From assembly GCA_021738485.1 (NCBI GenBank), contig JAIPBX010000009.1, positions 1 to 53,977 of the forward strand: a stretch of 53,977 nt of DNA, in the 5' to 3' direction. A program made the position numbers and the translations under genes. Of the stretch, positions 35,318 to 43,940 are shown piece after piece. Within the stretch, counting starts at the first letter, position 1, and the number at the start of each line of letters is the position of its first letter. The notes beneath the pieces were generated by a model that was given only the letters and a program-made list of their open reading frames with translations, made no database searches and was not told where the DNA came from. The stretch is from Bacteroidales bacterium. GTDB taxonomy: Bacteria > Bacteroidota > Bacteroidia > Bacteroidales > JAIPAH01.

Positions 35318-35968
35318 TTACTTCAATGCTTTGTGGCAGAACCACCAATCATAACAGTTATCCTGTCCACGGCGTTCTGCGGCTTTTTCTTCCGTAGAAG
35401 CCGGCGGAATAATGCCGTGATCATTGATTAGCTCGTTATTCGGCCAGTTTTCAGGTAGTGCTACTTTTTCTTTCTCATGAGTCTGCAGTGCTTTAAGCGC
35501 TCGCAATACCTCATCTACCTGTCGTCCGATCTCTTGTGGGTAATAAATCGAAATTCTGATTTTACCCTGCGGATCGATGATGAAAACCGCACGAACGGTG
35601 TTTGTTCCCTTTTCTGGGGCAATCATCCCCATTTTCTTAGCTACACGACCCATTTCATCTCCAATGATGGGGAAGGGGATTTCCACACCGAGCTTTTCCT
35701 TAATCCATTCTGTCCATTTGATGTGGGAGAATACCTGGTCAACCGAAAGGCCGAGCAGCTCAGTATTCAAATCATCAAATTGCTTTTTGCGGTTGGCAAA
35801 AGCTACAAATTCAGTAGTACATACCGGCGTAAAATCACCCGGGTGGCTGAACAAGACCAGCCACTTCCCTTTGTAGTCATCGGGAATTTTTTTGGGTCCG
35901 TGGGTTGTGTTTACTTCCATTTGCGGGAACATGTCCCCTAACAAAGGCAATCCTTGTTGTTCTTCCAT
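35318..35968 (-). CDS. Peroxiredoxin (Prx6/archaeal thioredoxin-peroxidase type)
   Basis: The 216-residue peroxiredoxin has the peroxidatic Cys50 in [14 protein letters not shown] and the arginine-containing [16 protein letters not shown]. The C-terminal extension has two more cysteines, Cys205 and Cys211 ([11 protein letters not shown]). The arrangement closely parallels the archaeal Aeropyrum enzyme (Cys50/207/213), in which the C-terminal cysteines resolve the sulfenate. It reduces peroxides in the cytoplasm. It lies 44 bp after dps and is the last gene of the Fur-family / dps / peroxiredoxin operon. Confidence 0.9.
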   Translation of the reverse strand: MEEQQGLPLLGDMFPQMEVNTTHGPKKIPDDYKGKWLVLFSHPGDFTPVCTTEFVAFANRKKQFDDLNTELLGLSVDQVFSHIKWTEWIKEKLGVEIPFPIIGDEMGRVAKKMGMIAPEKGTNTVRAVFIIDPQGKIRISIYYPQEIGRQVDEVLRALKALQTHEKEKVALPENWPNNELINDHGIIPPASTEEKAAERRGQDNCYDWWFCHKALK

Positions 35969-36012
35969 AGTTTTTATTTTTTTAAGTTAGACAATTGTTT
36001 ATTTTTAGAGAA

Positions 36013-36483
36013 TTATTTTAGAAATGCATTATACATCCAAATCATTTTTTCCTGCTCGCCCATAAATCCGGTTAAGATGTCTGCTGTGGTCTCATCACCG
36101 TTTTCCGAAGCCATTTCAATAATACTTCGCTCGCGTTCCACCAGTTTTTGTAAACCTTTGACTACGCCCTTAACGGTGCTCTCATCTGAGGAAACATCGG
36201 TTTCTTCCTTGATATCGGCTACGTTCAGGAATTCACTGTAAGAATGTACCGGCCTTCCTTCAAGAGTTTTGATGCGCTCAGCAATTTCGTCGCCTTTTTC
36301 GGCCAGGTCATTATACAGCTCTTCAAATTTGTCATGCAACACAAAGAAAGGCTTCCCTTCAATGTTCCAGTGATATCCTTTCACGTTCATATAAAATACC
36401 TGAACATCACCCAGCAATACGTTGAGTTCGTCTACTATCTTTTGTGTTTTTTCTTCTGCTAAATTTATTTGATTCTTTTCCAT
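36013..36483 (-). CDS. dps: Dps family DNA-binding ferritin-like protein
   Basis: The 156-residue four-helix protein has the ferroxidase-site pattern NVKGYHWNIEGKPFFVLHDKFEELYNDLAEKGDEIAERI, with the conserved His and Asp/Glu ligands shared between subunits. It forms 12-mer shells that oxidise and store iron with hydrogen peroxide and protect DNA. It lies 24 bp after the Fur-family gene and upstream of a peroxiredoxin, a coherent peroxide-defence operon. Confidence 0.9.
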   Translation of the reverse strand: MEKNQINLAEEKTQKIVDELNVLLGDVQVFYMNVKGYHWNIEGKPFFVLHDKFEELYNDLAEKGDEIAERIKTLEGRPVHSYSEFLNVADIKEETDVSSDESTVKGVVKGLQKLVERERSIIEMASENGDETTADILTGFMGEQEKMIWMYNAFLK

Positions 36484-36507
36484 GATACTTCTTCTTTTTA
36501 TCGTTTT

Positions 36508-36933
36508 TTAATTGTTATCTGTAAATTTTCCCGTTAGATGTATTTTAAAATCATCTATTTTGAAATTCTTGATTTGATGCTTTCTGAAATACTCTTCCAA
36601 CATCTTGTTTAATTCGTCATCAAAATAATCTTCGATTCTGTCCGATTCGTTACTGTATAGATGGTGATGCTTTTTGGTGACGATGTCATATCGCATCACA
36701 TCTTTTTCGGTTTTTACCCGCTCGATGAGTCCTTTCTCACCAAGCGTATCAAGTGTTTTATATATGGTCCCGACAGCAATCGACGGATGATTTTCCTGTA
36801 TGTATTCCTTAATCTGGTCGGCTGTCGGGTGATTGTTCAAATCATAAACGGCTTCCAGTATGGCCATTCGCTGAGGCGTTACTTTTAAGCCCTTTCCTGC
36901 TATCTGCTCTCTTATTTCCTTCCTGTCAGCCAT
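36508..36933 (-). CDS. Fur/PerR family transcriptional repressor
   Basis: The 141-residue protein has the Fur winged helix (GLKVTPQRMAILEAVYDLNNHPTADQIKEYI..SIAVGTIYKTLDTLGEKGLIERV) and a dimerisation domain with the histidine triplet KKHHHLY. It contains no cysteine at all, so the two Cys-x2-Cys structural zinc sites common in Fur and PerR are absent. As the first gene of an operon with dps and a peroxiredoxin, a PerR-like peroxide-sensing role is the best inference. It probably autoregulates. Confidence 0.87.
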   Translation of the reverse strand: MADRKEIREQIAGKGLKVTPQRMAILEAVYDLNNHPTADQIKEYIQENHPSIAVGTIYKTLDTLGEKGLIERVKTEKDVMRYDIVTKKHHHLYSNESDRIEDYFDDELNKMLEEYFRKHQIKNFKIDDFKIHLTGKFTDNN

Positions 36934-37167
36934 AGTTTATGCTTTTTGTTGCGAACGTTTCTTACCTAAGAACAAGTGCTAAAAAAAATTGTTTGATTAT
37001 AACTATTGAATCTTATCAAAAATGCTTTATCAGATAATCGGATTTTTCAATAAAATGTTTTCATTGTATTGTTAAAAAATTTTAATAAATAGTACTTATT
37101 AGATGAGAATAATTATCAAAAAAAACATGTAACTGAAGTTTACAGATACTTCTGTAGCCGCCCAGGA
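36934..37167. promoter_or_regulatory. AT-rich upstream region of the peroxide operon
   Basis: A segment at 36997-37011 (TTATAACTATTGAAT) resembles one half of a PerR box (TTATAATnATTATAA), with a good left half and a poor right half. GAATAATTATC at 37103-37113 is a second AT dyad. Both are candidate operators for the Fur-family regulator; neither is decisive. Confidence 0.3.
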
Positions 37168-37460
37168 TCACATTCTTACCGCCCTGATGAATTTCCGGTC
37201 CTTAGATAAAGCCCATATTGCCGCCCATGCTATTTCCATGAGCTTAGCACCCAAATTCATTTGGGTGTAAAAATGCAGCCATCTATCCTTCTTCGCCGCA
37301 TCTAAAGACACCCCTAACAACCAGTACCTTCCATGCGGCGAAAATTCGGATGGTAAGATTACCTGATGCTCGATGGGCTTTCCCCCATTTGTTGCGCACA
37401 GTTATCCATCAACTCAAATCCTGGTTGAAAAGCATTTATTCCTGTGGGCATGAGGTACAT
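37168..37460 (-). pseudogene. Frameshifted gene relic, family not recognised
   Basis: Read on the minus strand, ATG at 37460 gives MYLMPTGINAFQPGFELMDN and about 25 residues in total before the frame loses sense at a G-run near 37381. A +/-1 shift continues as GKPIEHQVILPSEFSPHGRYWLLG, then DAAKKDRWLHFYTQMNLGAKLMEIAWAAIW, and ends at TGA 37168-37170. The sustained protein-like reading across about 95 codons with one shift indicates a decayed gene or gene end. I do not recognise it. It is more GC-rich than the flanking AT-rich spacers. Confidence 0.45.
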
Positions 37461-37755
37461 ATTGAGTAATATTTGTATGAATTCAGCTTTCGAATCAATT
37501 GTTTTCTATTCAAGCAAAATATTTTTCACTTACTTATTGAAAAAATGCTTAATAATGAACCGATTACTTATCAAATAATTAAAATTAGTAACTAACTTAA
37601 CATCTCGATAAAACTATTAATAAAATGTGAAAATTATTGTTTGGTTGAACCGGGTGGATGGGTTTGCGTTCTGTTATCAGGCATTGATCGAAAAAATTGT
37701 AAATCAATGCCGTAGGTAATAGTAATTATTAATTAAACTAAGTGAAGAAAGGAGA
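37461..37755. other. AT-rich leader region of the LamG protein gene
   Basis: No gene is visible. The last 150 bp are very AT-rich, and a purine-rich AAAGGAG (one of the few Shine-Dalgarno-like sequences in the window) precedes the LamG gene start at 37756. Confidence 0.4.
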
Positions 37756-38823
37756 ATGCTTATGAAGAGGAAAGTTGCATTTTTTAGCTTGTTTATGATG
37801 CTGACAGCCCTTAGTGTGTCAGGTCAGGACGGGCTGGTGTCCTACTGGAGTTTCGACAATATTCAGAGCGATACCATTTTTGATTATTCGGGAAATGCTA
37901 ATCATGGCACCAACTATGGCGGTGAAGTGGTAGAGGGAATGAAGGGCAATGCCCTGGAATTTGACGGCGAAACTGATTACGCCCGCATTCCCGAAAACGG
38001 AGAAGATCCGCCGGATATCCTGGAGGATCTCGAATACGGTTCGATTTCCATATGGTTCAAAGTGGATAACATTCCTACTGATTACGGAATTGCTCCGGCA
38101 TTTTACTACGGCGCCGAAGAGATGTGTGATTTTTTCGATGCCGCTAACCAGGGAATGATCATTGAATTGGGACATAGTCCTATCTATATGGGTTCGGAAT
38201 CTATCTTTTTCACGATTTGGAAAAATGGTTGTACGTACCCGTCTTTTTGCTTTGATTCGGATTCCCCGGTATCAGAAGGTGAATGGCACCATTTTGTTGC
38301 CGTAGTGGGCGAGAATTACAATACAGGCTACCTGGACGGACAGGAAATGGTGAGTCGCCGCTACAGTTTTGGGAATGACACTTTTTCTCAATTCTTTGCC
38401 GATGCGGTACTGCATGAAAAACTCTGGCTCGGGAAAGGCTATTGGGATGAGACAGTCCAGTATTTCGACGGGGCTATCGATGAGTTGAGGATTTACGAAG
38501 AACCGCTAACAGCAGAACAGGTTCAGTCGCTCTACAGCGATACGACAACAACGACATCGACAAATCCTTTGAAAGAAGGAAGCTCGGATATTAAAGTGTA
38601 TCCCAATCCCGCCTCCGAAAAGGTGAATTATGATATAGCAAACGTGGAGGCCACCGTGACGGCTGTGAAACTAACCGACATGAGCGGGAAAGTTGTCATT
38701 AATCAACCGAAGGCGGCCGATAAAAAACACTTGGATATCAGTCACCTGCCTGAGGGCGTTTACTTTATGAATTTTCATCATAAAGAGGGTATCTACCGGA
38801 AAAAGGTAGTGATTTCCGATTAA
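37756..38823 (+). CDS. Secreted LamG/concanavalin-A-like lectin protein with T9SS sorting domain
   Basis: The 355-residue protein has a signal peptide (about 1-23, ending VSGQ) and a LamG-like jelly roll (about 26-255: GLVSYWSFDN..IFDYSGNANHGTNYGG..GNALEFDGETDYARIP..EGEWHHFVAVVG..LGKGYWDE..FDGAIDELRIYEEPLTAEQVQSLY). A short Thr/Ser linker and a type A T9SS C-terminal domain follow (about 275-355: DIKVYPNPASEKVNY..LPEGVYFMNF). It should be secreted across the outer membrane and bind glycans or other ligands. No catalytic residues are recognised. A purine-rich AAAGGAG precedes the ATG. Confidence 0.87.
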   Translation: MLMKRKVAFFSLFMMLTALSVSGQDGLVSYWSFDNIQSDTIFDYSGNANHGTNYGGEVVEGMKGNALEFDGETDYARIPENGEDPPDILEDLEYGSISIWFKVDNIPTDYGIAPAFYYGAEEMCDFFDAANQGMIIELGHSPIYMGSESIFFTIWKNGCTYPSFCFDSDSPVSEGEWHHFVAVVGENYNTGYLDGQEMVSRRYSFGNDTFSQFFADAVLHEKLWLGKGYWDETVQYFDGAIDELRIYEEPLTAEQVQSLYSDTTTTTSTNPLKEGSSDIKVYPNPASEKVNYDIANVEATVTAVKLTDMSGKVVINQPKAADKKHLDISHLPEGVYFMNFHHKEGIYRKKVVISD

Positions 38824-38886
38824 TACCCCCGTTGTTCTTTTGATCGTGCTTCGATGTGCTGCTTTACTACTCTCTCGAAGCGACTT

Positions 38887-40011
38887 TCACCTCACAACCA
38901 CATCCCCGACCTCTTTTCTAAGGCTTACCGGATAAGGATAATCATCCACATACCCTGTTCTTATGACGAATTGCACCGGTTTTTCCAAATCCAGCGTTTG
39001 ATTGACCTGCTGATTATAAGGGCTTTCTTCGAGCACTTGCGACATAGGGTGCATAGCGATTCCGCGCTCCCGGATACGCAACAACATGCGCTCAAACCTG
39101 CGGCCCGTTTCTATCAGGCTTGATACTTCGTTATCCGGTGAAGTCAGAATCACCCAGCCGCCGTGTTTCTCAATTTGTTTTTCAGCGCCTTTCAGCGTTT
39201 GCTTTCTGAAGCTGTTTTTCATCACATCTTTTTCCGAAAAGAAATGTTTAGCCAGCCATTTGACCACGCCACTCATCTCCATGCTTTCCGGGGTCAGTCC
39301 GTTCTGATGCTTTTCGGCCGCTTTGTCCGACCAGCGGATCCACTTTCCCAGCTCCTTCATGGCCGCGTCGCAATTCACCTGTTGCGCGTTGGCCAAATAC
39401 ACCAGCTTATCCAGTTTTTTGGAAGCAGCAGACCCTTGCGGGTAGAAGCTAAAGCCTTCAATACCATGGGCGATAAAATTTACATCCTCCATCCGGATGG
39501 TTTTATTGAGATAGTCGTTCCGCAGCGTGCGGCGCAGCTTGATGCGGGATAAATCCACATCAGATGGTTTCGACGAATCAAAATGAATACGCAGGACTTT
39601 CCCGGGCTGACGGGTGTCAGTAGTGACCTTGTAATCGATATGATACCCGTAGTGAGCCGAAGCTACTGAAAGGTTTTCCAGGAAAGCGCCGATACTGAGC
39701 AACGCTTCCCGGTTCGAAGGGTCTACCACCGGAAGTAAGGCATTTTGATTCAGGTGGATGTTCCATACTTGTTGACTTTCCGGTTCGATAAGCCACGGCT
39801 GGGTGTTGTGTCCGCTCGGGGCTTTTATCGCCAGTGTAAGAATGTCTCTTTTTTCCGGCGTCAGTAGCAAGCGGTTGCCGCTTTCGGCCGTTTGTGTTTT
39901 GAATGATGAAAATGAAGCGTTGGCGAATTGAGGTGCGATGCTCGTTGTCAGCACCATAGCGGCCGATGCACGGCCTGCATTGCGAATAAATGTTCTTCTT
40001 GTTGTTTCCAT
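38887..40011 (-). CDS. Acg-type FMN-binding nitroreductase-like oxidoreductase with Tat signal
   Basis: The 374-residue protein starts with a twin-arginine signal (TTRRTFIRNAGRASAAMVLTTSIA). It contains two nitroreductase-like halves, with APSGHNTQPWLIE, GAFLENLSVASAHYGYHIDYKV and, near the end, RGIAMHPMSQVLEE. These match the Acg family of flavin proteins (Mycobacterium Acg), which bind FMN but usually lack nitroreductase activity and have been proposed to sequester FMN. Export in folded, cofactor-loaded form is expected. A Crp/Fnr-type regulator is encoded 210 bp upstream on the same strand and may control it. Confidence 0.8.
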   Translation of the reverse strand: METTRRTFIRNAGRASAAMVLTTSIAPQFANASFSSFKTQTAESGNRLLLTPEKRDILTLAIKAPSGHNTQPWLIEPESQQVWNIHLNQNALLPVVDPSNREALLSIGAFLENLSVASAHYGYHIDYKVTTDTRQPGKVLRIHFDSSKPSDVDLSRIKLRRTLRNDYLNKTIRMEDVNFIAHGIEGFSFYPQGSAASKKLDKLVYLANAQQVNCDAAMKELGKWIRWSDKAAEKHQNGLTPESMEMSGVVKWLAKHFFSEKDVMKNSFRKQTLKGAEKQIEKHGGWVILTSPDNEVSSLIETGRRFERMLLRIRERGIAMHPMSQVLEESPYNQQVNQTLDLEKPVQFVIRTGYVDDYPYPVSLRKEVGDVVVR

Positions 40012-40220
40012 GACCTTTTGTTTTAAGATTCTGATGCAATATTAAAGGCCGTGAATTCCAATCCACTGAACATTTGTTAAGAAATAGTGGGGGATACAGA
40101 TATAATCCATGGAGTTTTTGAAACCTGTTCAAGTTTCACTCTTTCAGAGCTAAGTGTTTACCGATAATTCGCGCAATCCTTCAACAGAGAAAAGCAAAAA
40201 AACTATAAAGCTACCAAAAT

Positions 40221-40823
40221 TTATTTGTCAGTAAATAGCTCCCGCCTGATCCGGCTCAGATGCTGCGGCGTAATACTCAGAAAGCTCGCCAGGTATTGCA
40301 GCGGAATTTTCTGCGCCATGACCGGCTCGCGTTCGATGAGCTTTTTATAGCGCTCTTTGGCACTGTCGTTGAGGTGGCTGATGTGATAGCGCTCCAGGCT
40401 GATAAACGCCTGCTCGGCATGGATGCGGGCAATACGCTCCAGTTTGGGGTAGCTCTCATACAGTGCCAGCAAGCGGCTGTAGGGGAAGACAAACAACTCG
40501 CAATCCGCCAGCGCCTGGATACTTACCGAAGAAGGCGTTTGTGTGATGAGGCTGGAAAACGACGTGGTGATGGTTTTCGAAAAAATGAAATCGCGAGTCA
40601 CCTCCCTCCCGTCGTAGATGTGGTAATACCGGAAATAGCCCGAAAACACATAGCATAGCTCCCGGCAGTACTTGCCCTGCTCCACAAACAGCTCGCCCTT
40701 GCGCAGGGTTTCCAGGCGACCGATATTCAGAAACGCCCGAAACGTTTCATCATCCATCACCACCATTTGGGAAAGGTAATCCCGCAGTTCCTTAGCTTGC
40801 TTGTCATCAACAGGATAAACCAT
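40221..40823 (-). CDS. Crp/Fnr family transcriptional regulator
   Basis: The 200-residue protein has a cyclic-nucleotide-binding-like domain (about 25-120: LRKGELFVEQGKYCRELCYVFSGYFRYY) and a C-terminal winged helix (KIPLQYLASFLSITPQHLSRIRREL). It lacks the cysteine cluster of Fnr. This is the common Bacteroidota group of small Crp/Fnr regulators of unknown ligand, often next to the oxidoreductase gene they control, here the Acg-type gene. Confidence 0.87.
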   Translation of the reverse strand: MVYPVDDKQAKELRDYLSQMVVMDDETFRAFLNIGRLETLRKGELFVEQGKYCRELCYVFSGYFRYYHIYDGREVTRDFIFSKTITTSFSSLITQTPSSVSIQALADCELFVFPYSRLLALYESYPKLERIARIHAEQAFISLERYHISHLNDSAKERYKKLIEREPVMAQKIPLQYLASFLSITPQHLSRIRRELFTDK

Positions 40824-41245
40824 AATCTTCGGTTTATTGACGTAATAAAGATAGAAAGAAATTGGGAATCGACATTTTTGGCTCTTATTTCGGAGGGATA
40901 CTGCAAAAATTTTAAAGGGATAAGATTAATAGAAAAAAAATCGACGAAACCAATTTTCACAGCTCATTACCACCCCCTAAATTCCCATGAAGGGGGACTT
41001 TTTTAAGTCAGCGTATTTTAGTGTAAATCTTTTACGGAACGAAACAGAGGTCTTTTATAGGTTTTAAAGCCTCTCTTCAGGGAGGTTTGGAGGGTGAAAA
41101 GATTCGAGAAATTCCAACGGCCAGAATCCTGACCACCATCCGCGAAATCCGCCCAAATCTGCGGCATCCGCGTTCCATAAAAGCTGTCGCAATAAAGCTG
41201 GATATTAATTATTGGAATCCGAAATCCGAAATCCGAAATTGTTTC
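40824..41245. other. Intergenic region with two palindromic repeat copies
   Basis: No supported gene. It contains two members of the dispersed GC-rich palindrome family: one in reverse orientation at 40969-40999 (CCCCCTAAATTCCC..AGGGGG) and one at 41067-41096 (CCTCTCTTCAGGGAGG then TTTGGAGGGT). A short triplicated GAAATCC-type run follows near 41220-41240. Confidence 0.55.
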
Positions 41246-41953
41246 TCAACGCCTGCTACCATTCAAAAGCCCCGGCACCTCGTCAATATTTTCCACTGAT
41301 AGGATTTCTCTTCCGGTGGTTTGAGGGTCGACGACTTCATGCACCCAGGTGGTGTGGTAGGGGACGTGTACGGCATGGGCGCCGATATTGAGTACCGGCA
41401 GGATGTCAGACTTGATGGAATTGCCCACCATCAGAAATTCCTCCGCGCGGATGTCGAGATGGCTAAGGAGGTTAGCATAATCCTTTTCCTGCTTGTCGCT
41501 CATTATCTCAATGTGGTGGAAGTAGCCTTCCAGTCCCGAGCGCGCCAGCTTGCGCTGCTGGTCCAGCAAATCCCCTTTCGAGGCCATAATGAGCCGGTAG
41601 TTATACCCATAAAGGCTGGCCAGCGTCTCTTCCACACCGCTGAGCAGCTCCACCGGTTTATTCAGCAGCCTTTTGCCCAGCGCCAGGATTTCCCCTATAC
41701 TCTCCTGCGATATCCGATAATCACTCACCTTTAGCGCCGTCTCCACCATTGAAAGCACAAAGCTCTTGGCCCCGTAGCCATAGTCCGCCAGGTTGCCTGT
41801 TTCCGTCTCATACAGCCTTTGCGACAGCGCCTCCTCATCCATATAATCCGACAGCAACCGGGTAAAACCCCGTTCCGCCTCCCTAAAATGCGGCTCATTC
41901 ACCCACAGCGTATCATCCGCATCAAAACCGATGACTTTGATTGTGTTTTTCAT
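41246..41953 (-). CDS. HAD superfamily hydrolase (phosphatase-like)
   Basis: The 235-residue protein has the HAD motif I VIGFDADDTLW (Asp11 nucleophile, Asp13), motif II in LIMASKGD, and motif IV FLMVGNSIKSDILPVLNIG. The four-helix cap lies between motifs I and II. It resembles the YjjG/phosphoglycolate-phosphatase-like branch; the substrate is unknown. The first 18 codons and the upstream region are duplicated at 43941-44121, on the other side of the AbiE genes. Confidence 0.87.
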   Translation of the reverse strand: MKNTIKVIGFDADDTLWVNEPHFREAERGFTRLLSDYMDEEALSQRLYETETGNLADYGYGAKSFVLSMVETALKVSDYRISQESIGEILALGKRLLNKPVELLSGVEETLASLYGYNYRLIMASKGDLLDQQRKLARSGLEGYFHHIEIMSDKQEKDYANLLSHLDIRAEEFLMVGNSIKSDILPVLNIGAHAVHVPYHTTWVHEVVDPQTTGREILSVENIDEVPGLLNGSRR

Positions 41954-42079
41954 TTCTTCAAGTTTTCGACGTCCAAAGATAAGGATTGTTTTTTTGGAGC
42001 AATTAATTCGTCACAAATCGTACACCGGTAGTCAATACCAAATTATTGGCAATTAATTCGAATTATTGCCGAAAATTTG
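41899..42079. repeat. Left 181-bp direct repeat flanking the AbiE genes
   Basis: It comprises the 5' end of the HAD gene (41899-41953) and its upstream region. The right copy is at 43941-44121 in the same orientation. The HAD-coding part differs at only about two positions in 49, the middle 40 bp are diverged, and the last 90 bp match at about 80%, with mostly C-T and A-G changes. Confidence 0.85.
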
Positions 42080-42088
42080 ATAGTTTTG
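42048..42088 (+). promoter_or_regulatory. Operator palindrome and -7 box upstream of abiEi
   Basis: GGCAATTAATTCGAATTATTGCC (42048-42070, one-base asymmetry) is followed by TAGTTTTG (42081-42088), an exact TAnnTTTG box, 10 bp before the TTG start. AbiEi antitoxins autoregulate by binding inverted repeats, so this is a plausible operator. A diverged form of the same palindrome lies at 44089-44113 in the right repeat. Confidence 0.45.
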
Positions 42089-42098
42089 TATAAACTAT

Positions 42099-42827
42099 TT
42101 GATCATCGAATCAAGATTAAACATACAAGCAGTCAAAGAACGTTTTGGTTCTTCGGAGTTTTTCACAACAGCCGATATGGTTGATTTTTATAGGCGGTTC
42201 GAACCGAATACGCCCAAAACAACCATTCGTTGGCGAATCCATGAGTTGGTTCAAAAAGGGGTGATTTCACGTGTAGGGAAAGGAAGATACCAAATCGGTG
42301 ATACAAAAGTTTATGTTCCACAATTGAGCAATAGAATTTTCAGGCTTAACAAAGTACTTGCAAATCAATTTCCTTTTGCTTTCTATTGTATTTGGTCTGC
42401 CCGGTGGATACAGGAGTTTACCCATCATATTCCGAAGACTGAGATGTTGATTGTCGAAGTGGAACGGGATATTCTTGATTCTGCTGAATTAATTTTGATA
42501 GACCATTTTCAGCAAGTTAACATACTACGACCCAAGGATAAATCTCTTTTGCATAAAACGAGCAATGTAGTAACAGTAAGGCCTTTAATTGAGGAGTCTC
42601 CCATACAAAAAATCAGGCAAGTACCGACAAATACGCTGGAAAAATTCCTGGTTGATATAGTATGCAATACAGAATTTGAGTTTCTAGCAGGATCAGAAAT
42701 GGATAATATTTACAGAAACGCATTTGATAAGTACACTGTAAATAGGGACAAAATGTTGCGTTATGCCACAAGAAGGGGAAAACGAAAAAATATAGATGAA
42801 CTTATACAAACTATAAAACGGCAATAA
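42099..42827 (+). CDS. AbiEi-like antitoxin (type IV toxin-antitoxin)
   Basis: The 242-residue protein begins at TTG, the only start between an in-frame stop (42081-42083) and the conserved region. It has an N-terminal winged helix (FTTADMVDFYRRFEPNTPKTTIRWRIHELVQKGVISRVGKGRYQI) and a C-terminal domain of the DUF6088/AbiEi type. AbiEi antitoxins repress their own operon and counter the nucleotidyltransferase toxin without binding it. The toxin gene follows after 29 bp. GC content is lower than in neighbouring housekeeping genes, consistent with mobility. Confidence 0.8.
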   Translation: MIIESRLNIQAVKERFGSSEFFTTADMVDFYRRFEPNTPKTTIRWRIHELVQKGVISRVGKGRYQIGDTKVYVPQLSNRIFRLNKVLANQFPFAFYCIWSARWIQEFTHHIPKTEMLIVEVERDILDSAELILIDHFQQVNILRPKDKSLLHKTSNVVTVRPLIEESPIQKIRQVPTNTLEKFLVDIVCNTEFEFLAGSEMDNIYRNAFDKYTVNRDKMLRYATRRGKRKNIDELIQTIKRQ

Positions 42828-42856
42828 TTTGAAAAAATTGCCAAAACTTTGGTTTT

Positions 42857-43918
42857 ATGATTTCAGAAAACTGTTTATCCATTGATTGGATTAATAAAGT
42901 CTCGGCCAGAAACAAGGATGCTTCAAAAATGCTTTTGGAGAAAGTTATCAGAGCACTGCTACTTGTCGAGGGATTGGCTGAATCAAAACTGGATTTTGTT
43001 TTCAAGGGAGGCTCTGCCCTTATGCTTCTTCTGAAATCCAATAGAAGATTATCTATTGACATCGACATTATTTTAGAAGAGAAAACTCACCTTGACAAAA
43101 TTTTTGATGAATTGGTTTATAACAAGCATTTTACCCACTATGAGGTTCAGCAGAGAAAAACAGATTCCAAAATTAATAAAGAACATTATAAGTTTTATTT
43201 TGAAGCCATACATAAAACGGGTATGGTAAGGGATTATGTTATGCTTGACATCCACTATCAGAAAACACCTTATCTCAACCTGGTTGAAATACCTATTGAC
43301 TCCCCTTTTCTAGAGCAAACCGAAATACCTGTTGTTGTTAAAGTTCCTGATTTTGAAAATATAATGGGGGATAAACTGACAGCTTTTGCTCCTGAAACAA
43401 CGGGGATACCTTACGAAAAGGGCAGCAGTAGTTCGACAATGGAGATAATCAAACAGCTATATGATATCGGGAGTATCTTTGATTATTGTTATGACGTCAA
43501 AACTATATCTAATGTATTTTCAGTTATTGCAACTGAAGAGTTGGCTTATCGCGAGCTTGATTTGGAAATGACTAAAGTTTTGGATGATATTATAAATACT
43601 TCGATAACTCTATCTACCCGGGGAATGGAAGGGTCAGCAAACTTCAGTGCCCTGCAAATAGGAATAAAACAAATCAAAGAGTTTATTTTTTCGGAATCAT
43701 TTCACATTGAAAAAGCAATAACTAGCGCTGCAAAAGCTGCATATGTGGCTACTTTGATAAAGAAGGAAAAGACTGATATTGAAAAATACACTGACCCTTT
43801 GATAATGAGAAACTGGGAAATAAAGCAACCATTTTATACACGGTTGAATAAACTGAAAAAATCAAATCCTGAGGCTTTTTTCTATTGGTATAAAGTTTAT
43901 GAAGTACAAAAAGAATAA
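42857..43918 (+). CDS. AbiEii/AbiGii family nucleotidyltransferase toxin
   Basis: The 353-residue protein has the nucleotidyltransferase signature FVFKGGSALMLLLKSNRRLSIDIDIIL, with the GGS at 51-53 and the metal-binding aspartates at 68 and 70. Further along are the acceptor-side KVPDFENIMGDKLTAFAPETTG and a helical C-terminus. AbiEii-type toxins transfer nucleotides (tRNA acceptor-stem modification in MenT homologues), causing growth arrest that aborts phage infection. It is paired with the AbiEi-like gene and lies between direct repeats. Confidence 0.88.
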   Translation: MISENCLSIDWINKVSARNKDASKMLLEKVIRALLLVEGLAESKLDFVFKGGSALMLLLKSNRRLSIDIDIILEEKTHLDKIFDELVYNKHFTHYEVQQRKTDSKINKEHYKFYFEAIHKTGMVRDYVMLDIHYQKTPYLNLVEIPIDSPFLEQTEIPVVVKVPDFENIMGDKLTAFAPETTGIPYEKGSSSSTMEIIKQLYDIGSIFDYCYDVKTISNVFSVIATEELAYRELDLEMTKVLDDIINTSITLSTRGMEGSANFSALQIGIKQIKEFIFSESFHIEKAITSAAKAAYVATLIKKEKTDIEKYTDPLIMRNWEIKQPFYTRLNKLKKSNPEAFFYWYKVYEVQKE

Positions 43919-43940
43919 CCTGGTGTAGTCGATTGCCGTC

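Noticed and set aside
42811-43068. Minus-strand frame across the AbiEi/AbiEii junction as a separate gene
   Set aside because: It is antisense to the nucleotidyltransferase motif and has no independent support.
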